This document shows, piece by piece, positions 61,081 to 64,000 of a stretch of DNA of 64,000 nt. Made by a program: the position numbers and the translations under genes. Location of the stretch: positions 501,210-565,209 of the forward strand of contig NZ_SRMP01000003.1 in NCBI RefSeq assembly GCF_005925325.1, in the 5' to 3' direction. The first letter of the stretch is position 1, and each line of letters starts with the position of its first letter. The notes under the pieces were generated by a model, which saw nothing but the letters and a program-made list of their open reading frames with translations, made no database searches and was not told the DNA's origin. Source of the stretch: Pedobacter helvus. GTDB lineage: Bacteria > Bacteroidota > Bacteroidia > Sphingobacteriales > Sphingobacteriaceae.

Positions 61081-61545
61081 TTACTTTACAATTACAGCGC
61101 CTTTTGCTTCGAAAACGATTTCTTTTTTAGGCTCAGTAATTTTTGCTATTTCTTCTTCAGATTTTTTTGCGTCTTTAGCATAGTGTTGTAAATCTTCAAC
61201 AGAAGTAACTTTTCTCTCTGCAAAACCATCAATCACTACTTTAGTTCCAGGAGCCATGTCTTTTGGCATGAAGAAACCATAATCTTTAAATTTCACGAAC
61301 ATTGTTTCAGTATCAGAGATTTTAACATTCATAAAACATCCCTTTTTCTTACAAACATTAACTACAACTCCTTCTACTTTCATATCAGCTTTAGTTGCAG
61401 TACCTAATTTACTATTTACTTCTGTAGCTGGAATAATGTTTCCTTTTTTAACACCTTCGCCAAAAACTTGGCCTTCTACATTGTCTTGAGCAAAAGCAAA
61501 ACTTGCGAATGCGCAGAAGATTAAACTTAGAACTATCTTTTTCAT
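61081..61545 (-). CDS. DUF4920 exported protein
   Basis: A 154-residue periplasmic protein (signal peptide ending FASFAFAQ) of the DUF4920 family: GQVFGEGVKKGNIIPATEVN, VEGVVVNVCKKKGCFMNVKI and MFVKFKDYGFFMPKDMAPGT. The Cys pair in NVCKKKGCFM is a possible metal or redox site; the fold is OB-like. Function is unknown. A TATCTTTG -7 element at 61633-61626 on the minus strand gives a leader of ~75 bases. It is a single gene with its own terminator. Confidence 0.86.
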   Translation of the reverse strand: MKKIVLSLIFCAFASFAFAQDNVEGQVFGEGVKKGNIIPATEVNSKLGTATKADMKVEGVVVNVCKKKGCFMNVKISDTETMFVKFKDYGFFMPKDMAPGTKVVIDGFAERKVTSVEDLQHYAKDAKKSEEEIAKITEPKKEIVFEAKGAVIVK

Positions 61546-61723
61546 AAGATTATAATTTTGTTGTTAGTTGTTAAAATGAAGCGAGCTAATGCCGTTTTCA
61601 CGTCTATTTAATTCAAATTGAGGAACAAAGATATTTAAAACCTTTCTAAATGACGATGTATTTAATTATTTTTTGTTGATGAGATAACGTAAAGCCTACA
61701 TCAAAAGTATTAAAAAAAATTAT

Positions 61724-62530
61724 CTAATGTAGCAGCAAATACAGATATACATAAACAATAGGAGCTGCAATTAGCAAACCATCAAAGCGGTCTAAGAACC
61801 CTCCGTGGCCTGGTAAAAAACTGCCCGAGTCTTTTACATCCAAACTGCGTTTTAACATCGATTCTACCAAATCTCCAAGTGTACCAAAAGATGAAATAAT
61901 AGCGGCCATTCCTGCCCAAACTATAGGTTCTACCTCAGTAAATTGAAATGAAATGATAATTGCTACAACTAAACTGGTAAATACCCCTCCAAAAAAGCCT
62001 TCCCACGATTTCTTAGGGGAGTGTCTCTCGAATAGCTTGCGCTTGCCCAATTTCATTCCAAATAGATAGGCACCCGTATCATTTGCCCATAACATTAGCA
62101 AAAATGCCAGTGGGAAGTGAAAACTATACGTATCAAAATCGACAATAAATCCTAACGAATAAAAGAAACAGAAAGGGACCGTAATGTAAATAAATCCAAC
62201 GAATGTGTAAGAAATATTAGCAAATGGAATTTTGTTTTTCTTGTATAATTCCGCAATAAATACTGCAAAAACTAATGGAATAATCAGTAATAAGTATTTA
62301 AGCTCAAACTGAAAGAAGTGATAAGCGGCTGTAGTTAAAAAAATAAGTGCAGCAACAGCCACGCCTATATTTCGGTGAGGGCGTATCCCTCCTATCTTTA
62401 CCATTTTGTAAAACTCTAACAAGGCTACCAAACTCAACAGCAGATAAAAGGAAGAAAAAGTGTAAGCTTCTAAAAGGGAAGCAAGCATCACGATAGTAAA
62501 AAAGAAGGCTGTTATGGCTCTGGTTTTCAT
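61724..62530 (-). CDS. cdsA: Phosphatidate cytidylyltransferase
   Basis: Makes CDP-diacylglycerol from phosphatidate and CTP at the inner membrane. The 268 residues form about eight helices; the C-terminal signature (PKKSWEGFFGGVFTS, LVESMLKRSLDVKDSG, PGHGGFLDRFDGL) has the metal-binding Asp and the family's conserved Asp residues. Preceded by a CPBP-family protease gene 54 bases upstream on the same strand. Confidence 0.95.
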   Translation of the reverse strand: MKTRAITAFFFTIVMLASLLEAYTFSSFYLLLSLVALLEFYKMVKIGGIRPHRNIGVAVAALIFLTTAAYHFFQFELKYLLLIIPLVFAVFIAELYKKNKIPFANISYTFVGFIYITVPFCFFYSLGFIVDFDTYSFHFPLAFLLMLWANDTGAYLFGMKLGKRKLFERHSPKKSWEGFFGGVFTSLVVAIIISFQFTEVEPIVWAGMAAIISSFGTLGDLVESMLKRSLDVKDSGSFLPGHGGFLDRFDGLLIAAPIVYVYLYLLLH

Positions 62531-62584
62531 TATTAGATTTGGGATGTGAGTGTTGAGATATGAGATATTGAGTTAGGCGTTACC

Positions 62585-63526
62585 TTAAACCCCAGATTGC
62601 AACTGCTCATCTTCGGACTTTTCACTTTTGACTTTAAACTTTTTACTTATTTGAACGAACAAAGCTAAGGTTAATATTGCACTAATTACATAGCCATACC
62701 AAGGCATATTGATGTCTTCTGCATTGGTATAAGATTGGTTGTTCATTTGCAGATAGTAAGCTACACAAACGGCATAAGCATTATTTAAAAAATGTGCGAA
62801 AACAGCATACCAAATGCTGCCAGTAAAATAGTAAACATAACCAAACGCCGCACCTAACAATAAACGAGGTAAGAAACCATAAAACTGAAAATGGATAGCA
62901 GAAAAAATAGCTGCAGAGATCCAAATGGCCACGTGAGGGTTAGATTTAATACGAAATATAGTTCTTTGCACCGCTCCTCTAAAAATCAATTCTTCGCAAA
63001 TGGCTGGCGTAACCGCAATCACCAATATATTCACCAACAGATCTCCAACATTTTTCATTTTAAGAATGGCTTCTGTAACCTTTGCTGCAGAATCTTCCAT
63101 TGCTCTCATCCATCTTTCTATGCCTTTCAAAAATTCCGGAAATACCATTTTTTGGTTCCATTCATTCGAAAGCCCCATGATCGGCATCCAACAAATAGAC
63201 AACAGCGCTACCAATAATAGCCAATTAATTTTTGGTGCTTTTAGTCCATAAAAATGAGGTAATTTCTTTCTTTCAACCACAGCTAGAAATATAGCTGGCA
63301 CTAAAAAAAGGCCTATCTGTTGAGCCACCACCAAAATCTTGAAAGCGGAAATGTAACGGTAGTCGTTCATGGCAGCGCCCTTGAGGCCTTCTAATCCGCT
63401 GGTAAAAAAAACCAGCACCATGCCAATAATTGCAAAAACAATTAATCCGACAATGGCGAATAAGAGCAAAAACAACATCTGTAAAAACGGACTATGTTCC
63501 GGCTTGTGTAAGCTACTTTGATGCAT
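62585..63526 (-). CDS. CPBP family intramembrane metalloprotease-like protein
   Basis: A 313-residue membrane protein of the Abi/CPBP (Rce1-type) family. Motif 1 CEELIFRGAVQRTIF has the double Glu and Arg, motif 2 FSAIHFQFYGFLPRLLLG has the His, and motif 3 AHFLNNAYAVC has His and Asn. About eight helices. Start ATG 63526 (MHQSSLHKPEHSPFLQML) is used; a longer start would overlap the promoter of dusB. Substrate unknown. It is divergent from dusB and precedes cdsA. Confidence 0.9.
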   Translation of the reverse strand: MHQSSLHKPEHSPFLQMLFLLLFAIVGLIVFAIIGMVLVFFTSGLEGLKGAAMNDYRYISAFKILVVAQQIGLFLVPAIFLAVVERKKLPHFYGLKAPKINWLLLVALLSICWMPIMGLSNEWNQKMVFPEFLKGIERWMRAMEDSAAKVTEAILKMKNVGDLLVNILVIAVTPAICEELIFRGAVQRTIFRIKSNPHVAIWISAAIFSAIHFQFYGFLPRLLLGAAFGYVYYFTGSIWYAVFAHFLNNAYAVCVAYYLQMNNQSYTNAEDINMPWYGYVISAILTLALFVQISKKFKVKSEKSEDEQLQSGV

Positions 63527-63548
63527 TTTATTTTTATGTGTAACTTTG
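63517..63548 (+). promoter_or_regulatory. Bacteroidota-type promoter of dusB
   Basis: TTTG (63517-63520) and TAACTTTG (63541-63548) are 20 bases apart, a full consensus match. Transcription would begin near 63555, 24 bases before the dusB ATG. It overlaps the start of the divergent CPBP gene. Confidence 0.6.
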
Positions 63549-63578
63549 CAACGTTTTAATTGGCTTGAAGATAGAAAA

Positions 63579-64000
63579 ATGTCTGTAAAGATAGGAAATA
63601 TTGATTTAGGAGAATTCCCATTGTTGTTGGCCCCCATGGAAGATGTGAGCGATCCGCCTTTCCGTTATGTGTGTAAACAAGGTGGTGCGGATATGATGTA
63701 TACGGAGTTTATTTCTTCGGAGGGTTTAATTCGCTCTGCGGCAAAGAGTAAAGCAAAGCTTGATATTTTTGAATATGAGCGCCCAATTGGGATCCAGATT
63801 TTTGGAAGCGACATCGAAAGCATGCGAGAAGCAACTGAGATTGCCACTTTGGCCGGACCAGATCTAATGGACATTAACTACGGCTGCCCAGTTAAAAACG
63901 TTGCCTGTAGGGGTGCTGGTTCTGCGCTTTTGCAAGATATCGATAAGATGGTAAAAATGACGGAAGCTGTAGTAAAAGCTACCCATTTACCTGTTACTGT
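63579..64000 (+). CDS. dusB: tRNA-dihydrouridine synthase DusB, N-terminal part (cut by window edge)
   Basis: Reduces uridine in the tRNA D-loop to dihydrouridine using FMN and NADPH. The 140 visible codons include PLLLAPMEDVSDPPFRYVC, MMYTEFISSEGLIR, PIGIQIFGSD and the active-site segment DINYGCPVKNVACRGAGSAL with the catalytic Cys (in YGCP). The ATG at 63579 gives the usual start (MSVKIGNIDLGEF). The remainder lies to the right of the window. Confidence 0.95.
   Translation, partial: MSVKIGNIDLGEFPLLLAPMEDVSDPPFRYVCKQGGADMMYTEFISSEGLIRSAAKSKAKLDIFEYERPIGIQIFGSDIESMREATEIATLAGPDLMDINYGCPVKNVACRGAGSALLQDIDKMVKMTEAVVKATHLPVT

Noticed and set aside
1..64000. tRNA, rRNA, CRISPR array, insertion sequences
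   Set aside because: I looked on both strands and saw no tRNA cloverleaf pattern, no conserved rRNA segment, no regular spaced repeat and no transposase; short structured RNAs could still be missed by eye.

Overview
The window looks like a chromosomal segment of a Bacteroidota bacterium, most likely family Sphingobacteriaceae (Pedobacter-like). The evidence is SusC/SusD pairs, a type IX secretion C-terminal sorting domain, DUF4249, DUF4920, DUF5009 and DUF5017 proteins, an ECF sigma/anti-sigma pair, and several promoters of the Bacteroidota form TTTG-N18-20-TAnnTTTG with no Shine-Dalgarno sequences. Taxonomy is inferred from gene content only. Both ends cut a gene: polA at the left and dusB at the right. 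I see no rRNA, tRNA, CRISPR array, insertion sequence or prophage, and no gene-free stretch longer than 300 bases.

Bases 1-13,800 hold polA, a frameshifted exported-protein gene, small exported proteins, a minus-strand group (SelW-like thioredoxin-fold protein, CxxC carboxymuconolactone decarboxylase-like protein, alkyltransferase-like protein, trmB), a TonB-dependent receptor with its DUF4249 partner, OxyR, a retropepsin-like protein that lacks both catalytic aspartates, and a DUF763 protein. Bases 13,800-24,400 hold the ridA-rarD-recG operon, a major OmpA-type outer membrane protein with a clear promoter and terminator, meaB, an MsbA-like ABC exporter, a membrane O-acyltransferase and a T9SS-sorted SGNH hydrolase. 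Bases 24,400-29,300 are the conserved rimP-nusA-infB operon with a promoter and a striking leader hairpin. Bases 29,300-40,600 hold an MFS transporter, a small 4-TM membrane protein, acyl-CoA dehydrogenase, two tandem glucosaminidase-LysM proteins, an O-methyltransferase, ruvX, and an ECF sigma / anti-sigma / repeat-protein operon.

Bases 40,582-60,900 form a polysaccharide utilisation locus and are the most interesting part. An eleven-gene minus-strand operon, with gaps of 1-43 bases, encodes in transcription order: a phosphodiester glycosidase (NAGPA-like), an exported FAD-dependent oxidoreductase, SusC, SusD (with an unusual two-copy 41-residue insertion), a DUF5017 lipoprotein, a DUF5009/NagX-like membrane protein, an AmpG-like MFS importer, two tandem SGNH esterases, a cytoplasmic DUF4434 TIM-barrel protein and an N-acylglucosamine 2-epimerase. 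It ends at a strong terminator. A divergent ROK regulator follows, then a three-gene operon with a GH20 beta-N-acetylhexosaminidase, an esterase and an unrecognised exported protein. The gene set points to capture and breakdown of an acylated glycan that contains N-acetylhexosamine, possibly with GlcNAc-1-phosphodiester or similar unusual linkages. The substrate is inferred.

The right end (61,000-64,000) is housekeeping: a DUF4920 protein, cdsA, a CPBP-family membrane protease and the start of dusB.
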